Shown here in pieces: positions 25,468-35,497 of a stretch of DNA of 64,000 bases (the stretch's first letter is position 1; each line of letters starts with the position of its first letter). The notes under the pieces were generated by a model. It was not told where the DNA came from, made no database searches, and saw nothing but the letters and a program-made list of their open reading frames with translations. The DNA is from an uncultured Gammaproteobacteria bacterium (GTDB taxonomy: Bacteria > Pseudomonadota > Gammaproteobacteria > PS1 > Pseudothioglobaceae), in contig CABWZI010000005.1 in assembly GCA_902509905.1 (NCBI GenBank), forward strand, positions 1-64,000, in the 5' to 3' direction. Position numbers and translations under genes: made by a program.

Positions 25468-27011
25468 AACATGCCCGGGATTTTAGTTGTAAGTGCCTGC
25501 TCCAGAAGATTCGCTATACTCACGTGCATCACTTCAATGACTGGCTGGGGATAGATTCCCATCCATAAAACTGCCACTGCAAGCACTGCAAGAATACCAA
25601 ACTCTCTAGCATTAATATCGTTCAGTTTACTAACCTCAGGATTGATGACTGGACCCCAAAAGACACGTTTGACCATCCACAAAGTGTAAGCCGCACCGAC
25701 TATCAAAGTCATAGCAGCTAAAAATGCATACCAAAAGTTTGCTTGAAGCGCGCCTAGAATAACCATAAATTCACCCACAAATCCGGATGTCCCTGGAAGC
25801 CCAGCATTTGCCATCGCAAATAGGACAGCAAACCCTGTAAATTTAGGCATTGAATTGACGACGCCTCCGTATGTCGAAATCTCTCTTGAATGCAGTCGAT
25901 CATAAAGCACGCCAACCACCAAGAACATTGCGGCAGATATAAAGCCATGAGAAACCATTTGAATCATTGCCCCCTCTAGACCAAGATAGGCACTCTCTAT
26001 ACTTGCACCAGCTATCGATATAAGTTCTCCACTTGAATCCATCTTCATAATTGAAAACAGAGCAAACACACCCAGAGTAACAAATCCCATATGTGAGATT
26101 GAAGAGTACGCGATTAATTTCTTCATGTCTTTTTGAACTAGCGCAACAAAGCCAATATAGACAATCGCAATCAATGAAAGCACGATGACTACAAAAGCAA
26201 AATATGATGATGCATCTGGCGTTATTGGAAGAGAGAATCTAAAGAATCCATAACCACCCATCTTCAGCATGATTGCAGCTAGGATTACTGAGCCGCCTGT
26301 AGGAGCTTGAACATGAGCATCCGGTAGCCAAGTATGAACTGGAAACATTGGAACTTTAACAGCAAAGGCAAGAAAGAATGCCCAGAAAATCCAGCCCTGC
26401 TGAACCAGTGTCAGTGGCAGAGCGTGCATATCAGAGATTGCGAATGAACCGCCAAGATTGTACATATAGATTAATGAAACCAGCATAAAAACTGAGCCCA
26501 GAAAGGTATACAAAAAGAATTTAATGGCTGCGTAAACTCTGTTTTGACCGCCCCAGACTCCAATAATTAACAGCATTGGAATTAATGACGCCTCCCAAAA
26601 AACGTAATACAGCATTGAGTCCATCGCCGAGAAAACGCCAATAATAATTCCTTCCATCATTAAAAATGCTGCCATATAGTCGGCTACTCTATTCTGAATA
26701 ACCTCCCAGCCTGCAATGATTACCAGTATGGTCGAGAAGGTCGTTAGGATGATCAATGGCATTGAGATTCCATCAACCCCAAGGTGATAAAAAATATTGA
26801 ACTGTGATATCCAACTCATTTTCTCAACAAACTGCATTGCTGAAGTTGAGGTATCAAAATCTAAAAAAAGATTGATAGATAGAATAAAAACCAATACTGA
26901 TATAACAGCGCTAGCCCACTTTGCCGTCGAACTTCTCTCGTTTCCAATCAAAAGGACTGCTCCACCTCCTAGAATAGGCAGCCAAATTAAAATACTAAGC
27001 AATGAATCCAT
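25464..27011 (-). CDS. nuoM: NADH-quinone oxidoreductase subunit M
   Basis: Membrane proton-pumping subunit of complex I. The 515-residue protein has about 14 helices, the TM5 glutamate in VFWEASLIPMLLIIGVWGGQNR and the TM7 motif VKVPMFPVHTWLPDAHVQAPTGGS, diagnostic for NuoM. AYSSISHMGFVTLG matches the antiporter-family helix. Nine bases separate the start from the nuoL stop and its end overlaps nuoN. No unusual feature seen. Confidence 0.95.
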   Translation of the reverse strand: MDSLLSILIWLPILGGGAVLLIGNERSSTAKWASAVISVLVFILSINLFLDFDTSTSAMQFVEKMSWISQFNIFYHLGVDGISMPLIILTTFSTILVIIAGWEVIQNRVADYMAAFLMMEGIIIGVFSAMDSMLYYVFWEASLIPMLLIIGVWGGQNRVYAAIKFFLYTFLGSVFMLVSLIYMYNLGGSFAISDMHALPLTLVQQGWIFWAFFLAFAVKVPMFPVHTWLPDAHVQAPTGGSVILAAIMLKMGGYGFFRFSLPITPDASSYFAFVVIVLSLIAIVYIGFVALVQKDMKKLIAYSSISHMGFVTLGVFALFSIMKMDSSGELISIAGASIESAYLGLEGAMIQMVSHGFISAAMFLVVGVLYDRLHSREISTYGGVVNSMPKFTGFAVLFAMANAGLPGTSGFVGEFMVILGALQANFWYAFLAAMTLIVGAAYTLWMVKRVFWGPVINPEVSKLNDINAREFGILAVLAVAVLWMGIYPQPVIEVMHVSIANLLEQALTTKIPGML

Positions 27012-27019
27012 ACCCCTAC

Positions 27020-28984
27020 CTAACTAAAAAATGAATAATCTGAAGCTATGAGAACCCACCCTAGAACAAGCATCAGACTGACAATCATGAAAAATGCATA
27101 GTGGTAAACATATCCCGTTTGAACTGGTCTAATTAAGACACCTAAGTAGCGCGCAAGTTTTGCACTTCCATTCACAATAACTTTATCAATAAGGGTCATG
27201 TCTGAAATCTTCCAGAGAAGATTGCCGAGCTTAACCGAGCCCTTAACAAAGACAATATCATTCAATCTGTCAAAACCATAGAGTGAGTTGAGCACATAAT
27301 TGGTTCTCTTAAACCTGGATTGAATCTGATCCGCCCAATCCGGTCGATATAGACAAAATACCCATGCTGAAACTGCGCCACCAACCATCATCCAGAATGG
27401 TGGAGTCACTACTGAATGAGTAAGGAGTGCAAAAGCAGAATAAAAATGATCCTTCAGCTCTGCAAGTGCGTGATGTGAAGGGTCAATAGTAATGGCGTTA
27501 TCAAGCCAGCCCCCGAAAAGCATCGGCTCAATTGTCAGGTATCCAATGACCACTGAAGGAAACGCCAGAAGGATCAGTGGGACTGTGATTGAAGAGCCTG
27601 TCTCATGGAGATGCTCTTCAGTATGACTATCCACCCTGGATTCGCCATGAAACACTAAAAAAAGAAGTCTCAAGCTATAAAAGGCAGTAATAAAGACACC
27701 GACTAAAACTGCTAAGTAGGCCCATCCCGCGAATGGCAAATCAGAATAATGAACGGCCTCAATAATCATGTCTTTCGAATAAAAGCCTGCAAATCCTGGA
27801 AAACCAATTAGCGCCAACGTTCCAAGCAGAGATGTGATGTATGTGATTGGCATTTTTTTTCTGAGTCCACCCATTTTTCTAATATCCTGCTCATGATGAA
27901 GAGCTACAATAACTGAACCTGCAGCTAAGAAAAGCAGAGCCTTGAAAAATGCATGAGTCATCAAATGAAATATAGCAACAGAGTATGCGCTCACACCCAG
28001 AGCAACAGTCATATAGCCAAGCTGAGAAAGGGTTGAATAGGCCACCACTCTTTTAATGTCGTTTTGGACAATTCCTAGTAAGCCCATAAATAAGGCGGTC
28101 ACTGCACCAATAATCATGACAACTGTCAGTGCTACATCACTTAACTCAAATAAGGGTGACATTCTCGAGACCATAAATATTCCAGCAGTGACCATGGTTG
28201 CAGCATGAATTAAAGCTGATATTGGAGTTGGACCTTCCATTGAGCCTGGAAGCCAGACATGCAGTGGAACTTGAGCTGACTTTCCCATTGCTCCAACAAA
28301 CAAGAGCAGACAAACAACGGTAATTGCAGAAAAACCACCAAATAATGTTTGTCCAATAATTTGATCTTTTTGGCTAAATGCCTCAGCATAATCCAGCGTA
28401 CCAAAAAACATAAGGACAAATGCGATACCTAAAAGGAAGCCGAAGTCTCCTACGCGGTTAACAAGGAAAGCTTTTAGATTGGCTTCGATAGCCGATTCTT
28501 TGTGATGCCAAAAACCAATCAAGAGATAGGACACTAATCCGACAGCTTCCCAGCCAAAAAACAATTGCATAAAGTTATTTGAGATGACCAGTGTGAACAT
28601 GGCGAATGTAAACAAAGAGATGTAGCTAAAAAACTTAGTGTAGCCCTTATCTTCATGCATGTAGCCTATCGTATAGATATGCACCATTAGTGAGACAAAA
28701 GAGACAACAACGAGCATGACTGAGGTCAGATTATCTACCAAAAACCCAACACTGATATTGAGTCCACCTATCTGCATCCAGGTATAGATATTTTGATTGA
28801 AGACATCCCCATTATTTAAAACATGGTGGTTGAAGACATAAAGCGACAGGACTGTGGATACAGCAACCCCTAAAATTGTGATGGAGTGGGATAGCTTCCT
28901 ACCCAATCTGTTGCCTGCAAGACCTACGAGGACTGAACCAATAAGGGGTGCTAGAACAATTGTTAAATAGATATTAAGCATCAC
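27020..28984 (-). CDS. nuoL: NADH-quinone oxidoreductase subunit L
   Basis: The distal antiporter-like subunit of complex I, with a long C-terminal lateral helix. At 654 residues it is somewhat longer than the E. coli 613. Diagnostic blocks are FGWEAVGLVSYLLIGFWHHK (TM5 Glu), KSAQVPLHVWLPGSMEGPTPISALIHAATMV (TM7-8, split), and YSTLSQLGYMTVALG. The first base overlaps the nuoK stop. Two adjacent ATGs could start translation. Confidence 0.95.
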   Translation of the reverse strand: MMLNIYLTIVLAPLIGSVLVGLAGNRLGRKLSHSITILGVAVSTVLSLYVFNHHVLNNGDVFNQNIYTWMQIGGLNISVGFLVDNLTSVMLVVVSFVSLMVHIYTIGYMHEDKGYTKFFSYISLFTFAMFTLVISNNFMQLFFGWEAVGLVSYLLIGFWHHKESAIEANLKAFLVNRVGDFGFLLGIAFVLMFFGTLDYAEAFSQKDQIIGQTLFGGFSAITVVCLLLFVGAMGKSAQVPLHVWLPGSMEGPTPISALIHAATMVTAGIFMVSRMSPLFELSDVALTVVMIIGAVTALFMGLLGIVQNDIKRVVAYSTLSQLGYMTVALGVSAYSVAIFHLMTHAFFKALLFLAAGSVIVALHHEQDIRKMGGLRKKMPITYITSLLGTLALIGFPGFAGFYSKDMIIEAVHYSDLPFAGWAYLAVLVGVFITAFYSLRLLFLVFHGESRVDSHTEEHLHETGSSITVPLILLAFPSVVIGYLTIEPMLFGGWLDNAITIDPSHHALAELKDHFYSAFALLTHSVVTPPFWMMVGGAVSAWVFCLYRPDWADQIQSRFKRTNYVLNSLYGFDRLNDIVFVKGSVKLGNLLWKISDMTLIDKVIVNGSAKLARYLGVLIRPVQTGYVYHYAFFMIVSLMLVLGWVLIASDYSFFS

Positions 28985-29289
28985 TATCCCTTCAAAGTGT
29001 TAGTTACATCAATATCAATTGAGCCCCGATTTCTATACATCAAAGTCAAAATCGCAAGACCAATGGCGACCTCTGCGGCGGCAACAGTCAAGATAAAGAA
29101 TACAAAGATTTGTCCAGCTAGATCAGAGCTGTAGAATGAGAAAGCAATAAAGTTGGTGTTAACGGCTGCCAAAATTAACTCGACACACATCAAAATCATT
29201 ATGATGTTGGTTCTGTTTATAAAAATACCGGCTAAACCAATACAAAAGACGATAGAGCTAAGAATCAAATAGTCTGATAAAGCGATCAT
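28984..29289 (-). CDS. nuoK: NADH-quinone oxidoreductase subunit K
   Basis: Small membrane subunit of complex I (101 residues, three helices) that contributes to the proton path near the quinone site. The conserved glutamates are in [17 protein letters not shown] and [17 protein letters not shown], as expected. It overlaps nuoJ by four bases at its start and nuoL by one base at its end, so it is fully coupled in the operon. Confidence 0.95.
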   Translation of the reverse strand: MIALSDYLILSSIVFCIGLAGIFINRTNIIMILMCVELILAAVNTNFIAFSFYSSDLAGQIFVFFILTVAAAEVAIGLAILTLMYRNRGSIDIDVTNTLKG

Positions 29290-29900
29290 TTGTTCTCCTT
29301 AGTTGAATCTTTGTTAATTGAGGCAAATCTCATCCTGTCCTTGGCTTGAACATTGATTTGTTCAGAGATGTTCTGTTTTTTGCTATTGACTTGAGTTCTG
29401 TGAACTAAAGTAATTGCTGCGATAATGGCAATAAGCAACAGAACAGCTGCCAACTCAAATGGGTAAACATAGACTGTGTAGAGCTGCTGAGCGATTGCAG
29501 TAATATTACTGTATGAAGGTCCGTGCTGCTCTGGCAAGCCTACTGTCTCTAGGTCAAATGGACCCGCGTTAAGAACTAGAGCCATTTGCACAATAACAAC
29601 TAAAGACACAAAAATTCCTAAAGGCAGGTAGCGAGTAAATTGTGCTCTAAGTGTTGATGCCTCAGTATCAAGCATCTTGATTACAAACATAAACAGAACC
29701 ATCACAGCGCCGACATAAATTAGTATGAGTGTAATGGCTAAAAACTCGGCCTCAAGAAGCAGCCATAGGCTTGCAGCGCTAAAGAAAGTTAGAATAAGCC
29801 ATAGAGCTGCTTTTGCGGTATTTCTTGAAGTAATCATTACCAAGGAGCTGCCCACAAAAAAGAGCGAGAAAACATAAAATAAAATTGATGTAAATTCCAT
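29286..29900 (-). CDS. nuoJ: NADH-quinone oxidoreductase subunit J
   Basis: Membrane subunit of complex I with five helices (204 residues; E. coli 184). The TM3 region [20 protein letters not shown] contains the pi-bulge motif that links quinone chemistry to the proton path. The C-terminal 35 residues are polar and divergent, as is usual. Start lies eight bases after the nuoI stop. Confidence 0.94.
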   Translation of the reverse strand: MEFTSILFYVFSLFFVGSSLVMITSRNTAKAALWLILTFFSAASLWLLLEAEFLAITLILIYVGAVMVLFMFVIKMLDTEASTLRAQFTRYLPLGIFVSLVVIVQMALVLNAGPFDLETVGLPEQHGPSYSNITAIAQQLYTVYVYPFELAAVLLLIAIIAAITLVHRTQVNSKKQNISEQINVQAKDRMRFASINKDSTKENK

Positions 29901-29908
29901 AGCCTTCC

Positions 29909-30400
29909 TTACCTATACTTCGAATCTTCTTCTTTAGCTTTACTGATTGCACTCTCGTTTTTATCACCAATCTCTAGCAATGCCTTTTTATCAATAATGC
30001 TGCCTTCTCTTGATTCAAAAGCATAATCAAAAATGTGCGTCTCTACAATCGCATCAACCGGACAAGCTTCTTCACAAAAACCACAAAAGATGCACTTGAA
30101 TAAATCGATATCATATTGCGTTGTTCTGCGAGTTCCATCCTCCCTCATCTCGGAGTCAATGGTTATTGCATTTGCCGGACAGACTGCCTCACAAAGCTTA
30201 CAAGCTATGCAGCGCTCTTCACCATTTGGATAGCGACGAAGTGCATGAAGACCTCTAAATCGGGGTGAAATCGGGGTCCTCTCTTCAGGAAATTGAACGG
30301 TGATTTTTTTATTCACAAACTCTTTACTGGTCACCTTGAGTCCTGTTCGAAGCTCACCGAGACTAAAGTCATTAACTAATTTCTTTAATTTTTTCTTCAT
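29909..30400 (-). CDS. nuoI: NADH-quinone oxidoreductase subunit I
   Basis: Peripheral-arm ferredoxin-like subunit of complex I carrying two 4Fe-4S clusters (N6a, N6b). Both motifs are intact: [16 protein letters not shown] near residues 62-77 and [16 protein letters not shown] near 101-116. Length 163 residues, like alphaproteobacterial and mitochondrial TYKY rather than E. coli NuoI. Twelve bases separate it from nuoH. Confidence 0.95.
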   Translation of the reverse strand: MKKKLKKLVNDFSLGELRTGLKVTSKEFVNKKITVQFPEERTPISPRFRGLHALRRYPNGEERCIACKLCEAVCPANAITIDSEMREDGTRRTTQYDIDLFKCIFCGFCEEACPVDAIVETHIFDYAFESREGSIIDKKALLEIGDKNESAISKAKEEDSKYR

Positions 30401-30412
30401 ATCTCTATCTCC

Positions 30413-31486
30413 TTAAAACCAAGGCCCTATTCCTAGTTGTGTCATCAATGCAACAACAAATATCCAAACAATTGTGAGTGGCAAGAAAACTTTCCAGCAG
30501 AGTCTCATAATTTGGTCATACCTAAATCTAGGGAAGGAGGCACGAATCCAAAAATACAAAAATAAAAAGAAACTCATTTTGATTAATAGCCAAATCAAGT
30601 CAGGAACAAATCCAAATAACCCCTCTAGGAATGGGATCCCTTCAAATGGGGAGTGCCAACCACCAAAAAACATGAGGACTGCCAGCATTGCCATGAAAAT
30701 CATGTTGAAATATTCAGCCATAAAAAATAGTGCAAATGGCATACCTGAGTATTCAACATGTGTACCGCCAACGATCTCAGATTCACCCTCGACCACGTCA
30801 AAAGGCGCCCTGTTAGTTTCCACTAAAGCACCAATCCAGAAAACAATCATCATTGGGAAGAGTGGAATCCAGTACCAGTTCAAAATTCCGCCAGACTGAC
30901 TTTCAACAACCGTATTGAGGTTGACTGAACTTGCCACCATGACTACTGTAACAAGGACAAATCCTATAACTAATTCATAAGAAATTAATAGGGCTGTACT
31001 TCTGAGTGCTCCTAATAATGGGTACTTAGAGTTGGAGGCCCAGCCTGCCAAAACAATACCATACACACCAACTGATCCAATCGCCATCACATAGAGCAGG
31101 CTCACATCGATATTAGCGATGTAGAAGTCCTCACCGAGCGGAACTACTGCCCACACTGCAACAGCAGGAACAAAGGCCAGGATTGGGGCGAGCAAAAAGA
31201 GATAGATATTTGACTTTGATGGAAAAATGACTTCTTTAAATAGCATTTTAAAGACATCGGCAAAGGGCTGAAGAAGGCCAAATGGCCCAACCCTGTTTGG
31301 TCCAATTCTAAGCTGCATAAAGCCAATCACTTTTCTTTCAGCATAGGTCATGTAGGCCATCATAATAATCAGAGGAAAAATAAGAGCCAAGCCCTTAATG
31401 ACAATAATTAAGATGTCAGCTAGGCTTCCATTAAACCAAGGAATCAACTGGTGTGTAAGGTCTACAAATGATTGCCACATAATCAA
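30413..31486 (-). CDS. nuoH: NADH-quinone oxidoreductase subunit H
   Basis: Membrane subunit that forms much of the quinone-binding chamber of complex I. The 357-residue protein has about nine helices, with MAYMTYAERKVIGFMQLRIGPNRVGPFGLLQP (split) in the first third and ETNRAPFDVVEGESEIVGG containing the conserved acidic loop. PRFRYDQIMRLCWK is the family C-terminal motif. It is adjacent to nuoG and nuoI in the standard order. Confidence 0.96.
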   Translation of the reverse strand: MIMWQSFVDLTHQLIPWFNGSLADILIIVIKGLALIFPLIIMMAYMTYAERKVIGFMQLRIGPNRVGPFGLLQPFADVFKMLFKEVIFPSKSNIYLFLLAPILAFVPAVAVWAVVPLGEDFYIANIDVSLLYVMAIGSVGVYGIVLAGWASNSKYPLLGALRSTALLISYELVIGFVLVTVVMVASSVNLNTVVESQSGGILNWYWIPLFPMMIVFWIGALVETNRAPFDVVEGESEIVGGTHVEYSGMPFALFFMAEYFNMIFMAMLAVLMFFGGWHSPFEGIPFLEGLFGFVPDLIWLLIKMSFFLFLYFWIRASFPRFRYDQIMRLCWKVFLPLTIVWIFVVALMTQLGIGPWF

Positions 31487-31492
31487 TACCCC

Positions 31493-33733
31493 CTATGCCC
31501 TTCGAGCTTGATTAGTATGAATAAACACGCAGTCTACAGCGACACTCTCTTCAATTGAAACTGGGACACCTAAATAAAGATCATCATCGCTTAGTCCAAT
31601 CTTGTGGGCAGTCATTTTTGAGACATACGCTCTGTTAATCATGCCTACATTGGACTCTTGAAGAGCTTTAGCTCTTCGAGTCACGCTGTCAGATGCATAG
31701 GGTGCATACTGCCAATGAGTGGTTACCTGAGAATCATCAATACTCTGAATGTTAGCTTCATCAACACTTGATTTCACCTTGGAAGATTGAAGCGCCTCCT
31801 CTTTTACCTGAGTGGAATCTACATAATCTAAACCCTGTAAATCCAACAAATCAGCCATCACTTTGATAATCTTCCAGCCAGGCTTAGATTCACCTGGGCT
31901 TTTGACTGATGCGCTATAGGATTGGACAAGTCCATCAAAATTAATGTGGGTTCCAGAAGATTCATAGAAAGAGGCCATAGGAAGAATCACATCTGCACTT
32001 CTTAGCGTTGACTGATTCTCGAAACTGCTCAGCGCAACAACAAAAACATCTTCCTTACTAAAATGACCTTGAGCCGACTTTGAGTCAATAAAGTCATACT
32101 CAGAATCCACATCCATCAATAAGAATGCCTTGGTATTATCATTAAACATTGAAATGGCATTAAGCCCGTTACCAGAGGGAATAAAGTTGACCTTTTCGGC
32201 TGAATGAGAGTTGCCTGATATAGTTATGTTTGCAATTTTAAGGTTTGTTGCAGATGCAATTTTCTCAATCAGGTTTATAATCGCGAGGGAATTTGGATTG
32301 CTGTTAAGGTGCTCTCCCAAAACAATGACTCCGTTTGCTGATGCAATTAAGTCGTCGGCAATTATGTTGTGAATTTCACTTGGAGTGACATCAGATACAT
32401 CGTTAGGGGTATCTTGATTCGTCTTTAAATGGACTGCCTTTAGAACAGATTGAAGTGCTGATAATAATTTTTGCGGCGCTGTCAATGCATCACATTTTGT
32501 TTTGAAATTAAAATCAAAATTTTTACTGTTCATCGTATTGACAGATGCGCCATCCAAAGTAGCCTTTCTAATTCGATGATTGATCATGGGCTGCTCGAGT
32601 CGAGTATATGATCCAATAATCAAGGCGTGGTCAACAGATTCAATTTCTGACAAATTTATCGATGACTCTAGAGAGCTGCCTGTGCTTAATTGAGTTTGAT
32701 CTAACCTGAAATCAATATTTTCTGATCCAAACTTACGAGCTAATTTTTGCATCAAATAGAACTCTTCCAATGATGCATGTTTTGACGCCAAAACACCCAA
32801 CTGATCTGGATTTATTGCATTATTTTTGATTCCATCAACCGCAAACTGAAGGGCTTGCTGCCAATCAGTTTCTTGCCACTCACCGTCGACTTTAATTTTA
32901 GGTTTTAGCGCACGGCTTTCATGATTCAGGCCTTCGTATGAAAAGCGATCCCTGTCAGAAATCCATGTTTCGTTAATAGAGTCATTGTCTCTAGCAACAA
33001 CCCTCTTTACTTTGCCTCTGTAGCTCTGAGTATAGATGTTTGATCCAACTAAGTCATGACGAGCAACACTCTGGACTGCGTTCATTTGCCATGTTCGAGC
33101 TTCATATCTAAACGGTTTGGAGGTTAATGCTCCAACCGGACAAACATCGATCATATTTCCTGATAACTCTGACTGAATTCCTTCGGTTAGGAACGGTTCA
33201 ATTTTGACACCTTCGCCTCTTCCAGTTCCGCCCATCTCAACAATGCCAGCTACTTCAGCGCCAAATCTGACGCACCTTGTGCAGTGGATACAACGAGTCA
33301 TATCAGTCTGGATAAGAGCTCCAATGCCTTTATCAGGAACGATTCTCTTGCCTAAATTGAATTTCGAGACGTCTGAGCCATACTCCATGGCCACATCTTG
33401 AAGCTCACACTCACCGCCTTGATCACATATAGGGCAATCCAAAGGGTGATTGATAAGCAAAAACTCCATGACTGCTTTTTGTGCAAACTTAGCCTTGTCA
33501 TTTTTTGTATTAATTTTCATACCGTTTGCAGCAGGAGTTGAGCATGCTGGCTGGGCCTTTGGAACACCCTCAATGTCTACCAAACACATTCTGCAGTTTG
33601 CAGCAACGGATAACTTTTTATGATAGCAAAAGCGAGGCACATCTATCCCCTCTCTATCAGCAATACTGATGATTGAGTCGCCTTGGCTGGCCTTGACTAA
33701 ATGACCATCAATTTCAATTTCAATTTCAGACAC
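31493..33733 (-). CDS. nuoG: NADH-quinone oxidoreductase subunit G
   Basis: Largest peripheral-arm subunit, with a ferredoxin-type N-terminus and a molybdopterin-oxidoreductase-like fold. Cluster motifs are intact: PRFCYHKKLSVAANCRMCLV (2Fe-2S), HPLDCPICDQGGECELQD (4Fe-4S with His) and TRCIHCTRCVRFGAEVAG. The extra N7 cluster motif of E. coli and Thermus is absent, as in mitochondrial-type NuoG. The GTG at 33733 is preferred; it overlaps the nuoF stop and follows GAGGAA. A TTG at 33748 is an alternative. About 746 residues. Confidence 0.93.
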   Translation of the reverse strand: MSEIEIEIDGHLVKASQGDSIISIADREGIDVPRFCYHKKLSVAANCRMCLVDIEGVPKAQPACSTPAANGMKINTKNDKAKFAQKAVMEFLLINHPLDCPICDQGGECELQDVAMEYGSDVSKFNLGKRIVPDKGIGALIQTDMTRCIHCTRCVRFGAEVAGIVEMGGTGRGEGVKIEPFLTEGIQSELSGNMIDVCPVGALTSKPFRYEARTWQMNAVQSVARHDLVGSNIYTQSYRGKVKRVVARDNDSINETWISDRDRFSYEGLNHESRALKPKIKVDGEWQETDWQQALQFAVDGIKNNAINPDQLGVLASKHASLEEFYLMQKLARKFGSENIDFRLDQTQLSTGSSLESSINLSEIESVDHALIIGSYTRLEQPMINHRIRKATLDGASVNTMNSKNFDFNFKTKCDALTAPQKLLSALQSVLKAVHLKTNQDTPNDVSDVTPSEIHNIIADDLIASANGVIVLGEHLNSNPNSLAIINLIEKIASATNLKIANITISGNSHSAEKVNFIPSGNGLNAISMFNDNTKAFLLMDVDSEYDFIDSKSAQGHFSKEDVFVVALSSFENQSTLRSADVILPMASFYESSGTHINFDGLVQSYSASVKSPGESKPGWKIIKVMADLLDLQGLDYVDSTQVKEEALQSSKVKSSVDEANIQSIDDSQVTTHWQYAPYASDSVTRRAKALQESNVGMINRAYVSKMTAHKIGLSDDDLYLGVPVSIEESVAVDCVFIHTNQARRA

Positions 33734-35027
33734 TTGCTGCTTCCTCAATCAGGTTATGCTGTTCTTCCACCATGCTCTTTCCGTTCTGAATATAGTATTC
33801 GAACTCTTCCCTAAAGTGCTTGATGAAGCTCTCGACAGGGGTTGCAGCTGCATCTCCAAGAGCGCAGATTGTATTTCCCATTATTTTTTCACCAACTGAT
33901 AAGAGTAAATCTAAATCCTCTTCTTGTCCATTACCATCAATTATTCTTTGCAACATTCTATAGAGCCAGCCAGTTCCTTCTCTGCAAGGCGTGCATTGTC
34001 CGCAAGACTCATCATAATAAAAGTGGGCTAAACGGGTTAAAGTTTTGACCATACAGGTTGTATCATCCATCACAATGACGGATCCAGCACCTAGCATTGA
34101 TCCTGCAGTTGCAATGCTGTCGTAATCCATAGTCATGTTCATAGCGGTCTCAGCAGGCAATAGAGGCGTTGATGAACCACCCGGGATAACTGCTTTAAGT
34201 TTGCGCCCCTCTTTCAAACCCCCGGCAAGCTCTAATAACTTAGAGAAAGGCGTACCCATAGGGACTTCAAAATTAGAAGGGTTTTTGACATTTCCTGTTA
34301 CCGAAAAGCACTTTGTTCCGCCTGAATTCTCAACCCCTAGATCAGCAAACCACTGTCCGCCTCTTGAAAGGATTTCTGGAACTGAGGCAAAGGTCTCAGT
34401 ATTGTTAATTGTTGTTGGCTTACCAAATAAGCCGACATTGGCTGGGAAAGGCGGTTTAAATCTTGGCTGCCCTTTTTTGCCTTCGAGTGATTCAAGAAGA
34501 GCTGTTTCTTCACCACAGATGTAAGCTCCAGCCCCAAGATGGGTATAGAGGTCATAAGAAATTGCACTGTCTTGAATGTTTTTTCCAAGTAAGCCTGCTT
34601 TGTAGGCATCTTTTAAAGCCTCTTCAAAGCGATAATAGGGCTCCATAAATTCACCACGAATATAGTTGTATCCAACCGTTGCATTCATGACAAAGCCTGC
34701 AATAGCCATCCCCTCAATCACAGAGTGCGGGTTGTATCTCAGTATGTCACGATCATGACAGGTTCCGGGCTCACCTTCATCGGAGTTACAAACGACGTAC
34801 TTCTGACCCTCTTGATTTCGCGGCATAAAGCTCCACTTTAGCCCTGTCGGAAAACCAGCACCACCGCGACCTCTTAATCCAGAGGTTTTTAATTCTGATA
34901 TTATTTCATCAGGCGTTAACTCGCCGTTAAGGATTTTGCGCCAAACTTTGTATCCGCCATTTGCTTCATAGGTAGCAAAACTTGCCGGATTCTCTTTATC
35001 TAGGTTTTTAAAACAAACTTCATTCAT
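33726..35027 (-). CDS. nuoF: NADH-quinone oxidoreductase subunit F
   Basis: NADH-oxidising subunit with FMN and the N3 4Fe-4S cluster. The 433-residue protein shows GLRGRGGAGFPTGLKWSFMP (NADH/FMN site), GAGAYICGEETALLESLEG and the cluster motif ESCGQCTPCREGTGW, with the fourth Cys in NTICALGDAA. Its start overlaps the nuoE stop by four bases. Standard size and motifs. Confidence 0.96.
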   Translation of the reverse strand: MNEVCFKNLDKENPASFATYEANGGYKVWRKILNGELTPDEIISELKTSGLRGRGGAGFPTGLKWSFMPRNQEGQKYVVCNSDEGEPGTCHDRDILRYNPHSVIEGMAIAGFVMNATVGYNYIRGEFMEPYYRFEEALKDAYKAGLLGKNIQDSAISYDLYTHLGAGAYICGEETALLESLEGKKGQPRFKPPFPANVGLFGKPTTINNTETFASVPEILSRGGQWFADLGVENSGGTKCFSVTGNVKNPSNFEVPMGTPFSKLLELAGGLKEGRKLKAVIPGGSSTPLLPAETAMNMTMDYDSIATAGSMLGAGSVIVMDDTTCMVKTLTRLAHFYYDESCGQCTPCREGTGWLYRMLQRIIDGNGQEEDLDLLLSVGEKIMGNTICALGDAAATPVESFIKHFREEFEYYIQNGKSMVEEQHNLIEEAASV

Positions 35028-35497
35028 GTTAAATCTTCCAAAATGTTGTCTAATTTTTCTTTAGTTAAATGCTCGTAATACTGGTCGCCAATTTGACACA
35101 TTGGTCCACCTACACAAGCCCCTAAACATTCAACCTTCTTTACACTAACCAAGCCATCTTTGCTGACTTGGCCTGTTTTTACTTCTAACTTATCTTCTAA
35201 ATATGAAATTAACTCATCGGAGCCATTTAGCATGCAAGAGATATTGTGGCAGAAACGAACCACATGCTTACCAACTGGCTTATGATTGTAATTTTCATAA
35301 AATGTTGCTACCTCTTGAACACTAATTACGGGCATCTCTAAGTAATCAGCAACTTCATTAATGAGATCAGGATTTAAGCTTCCTCCATTCTCCTTTTGGA
35401 CAATAGTTAAAGCTTGCATGACAGCTGAACTTTTACGTCCTTCAGGGTATTTAGAAACCCAAAAATCAATCTCTTTTTTTGCTTCATTTGAAATCAT
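35024..35497 (-). CDS. nuoE: NADH-quinone oxidoreductase subunit E
   Basis: Thioredoxin-like 2Fe-2S (N1a) subunit of complex I. The cluster cysteines are in [16 protein letters not shown] and [15 protein letters not shown], in the expected C-x4-C ... C-x3-C arrangement. 157 residues; N-terminal helices include [21 protein letters not shown]. Start overlaps nuoD stop by four bases. Confidence 0.95.
   Translation of the reverse strand: MISNEAKKEIDFWVSKYPEGRKSSAVMQALTIVQKENGGSLNPDLINEVADYLEMPVISVQEVATFYENYNHKPVGKHVVRFCHNISCMLNGSDELISYLEDKLEVKTGQVSKDGLVSVKKVECLGACVGGPMCQIGDQYYEHLTKEKLDNILEDLT

Noticed and set aside
31493-33733. NuoG as defective because it lacks cluster N7
   Set aside because: The N7 motif is naturally absent from mitochondrial-type and many proteobacterial NuoG proteins; all other cluster motifs are intact.
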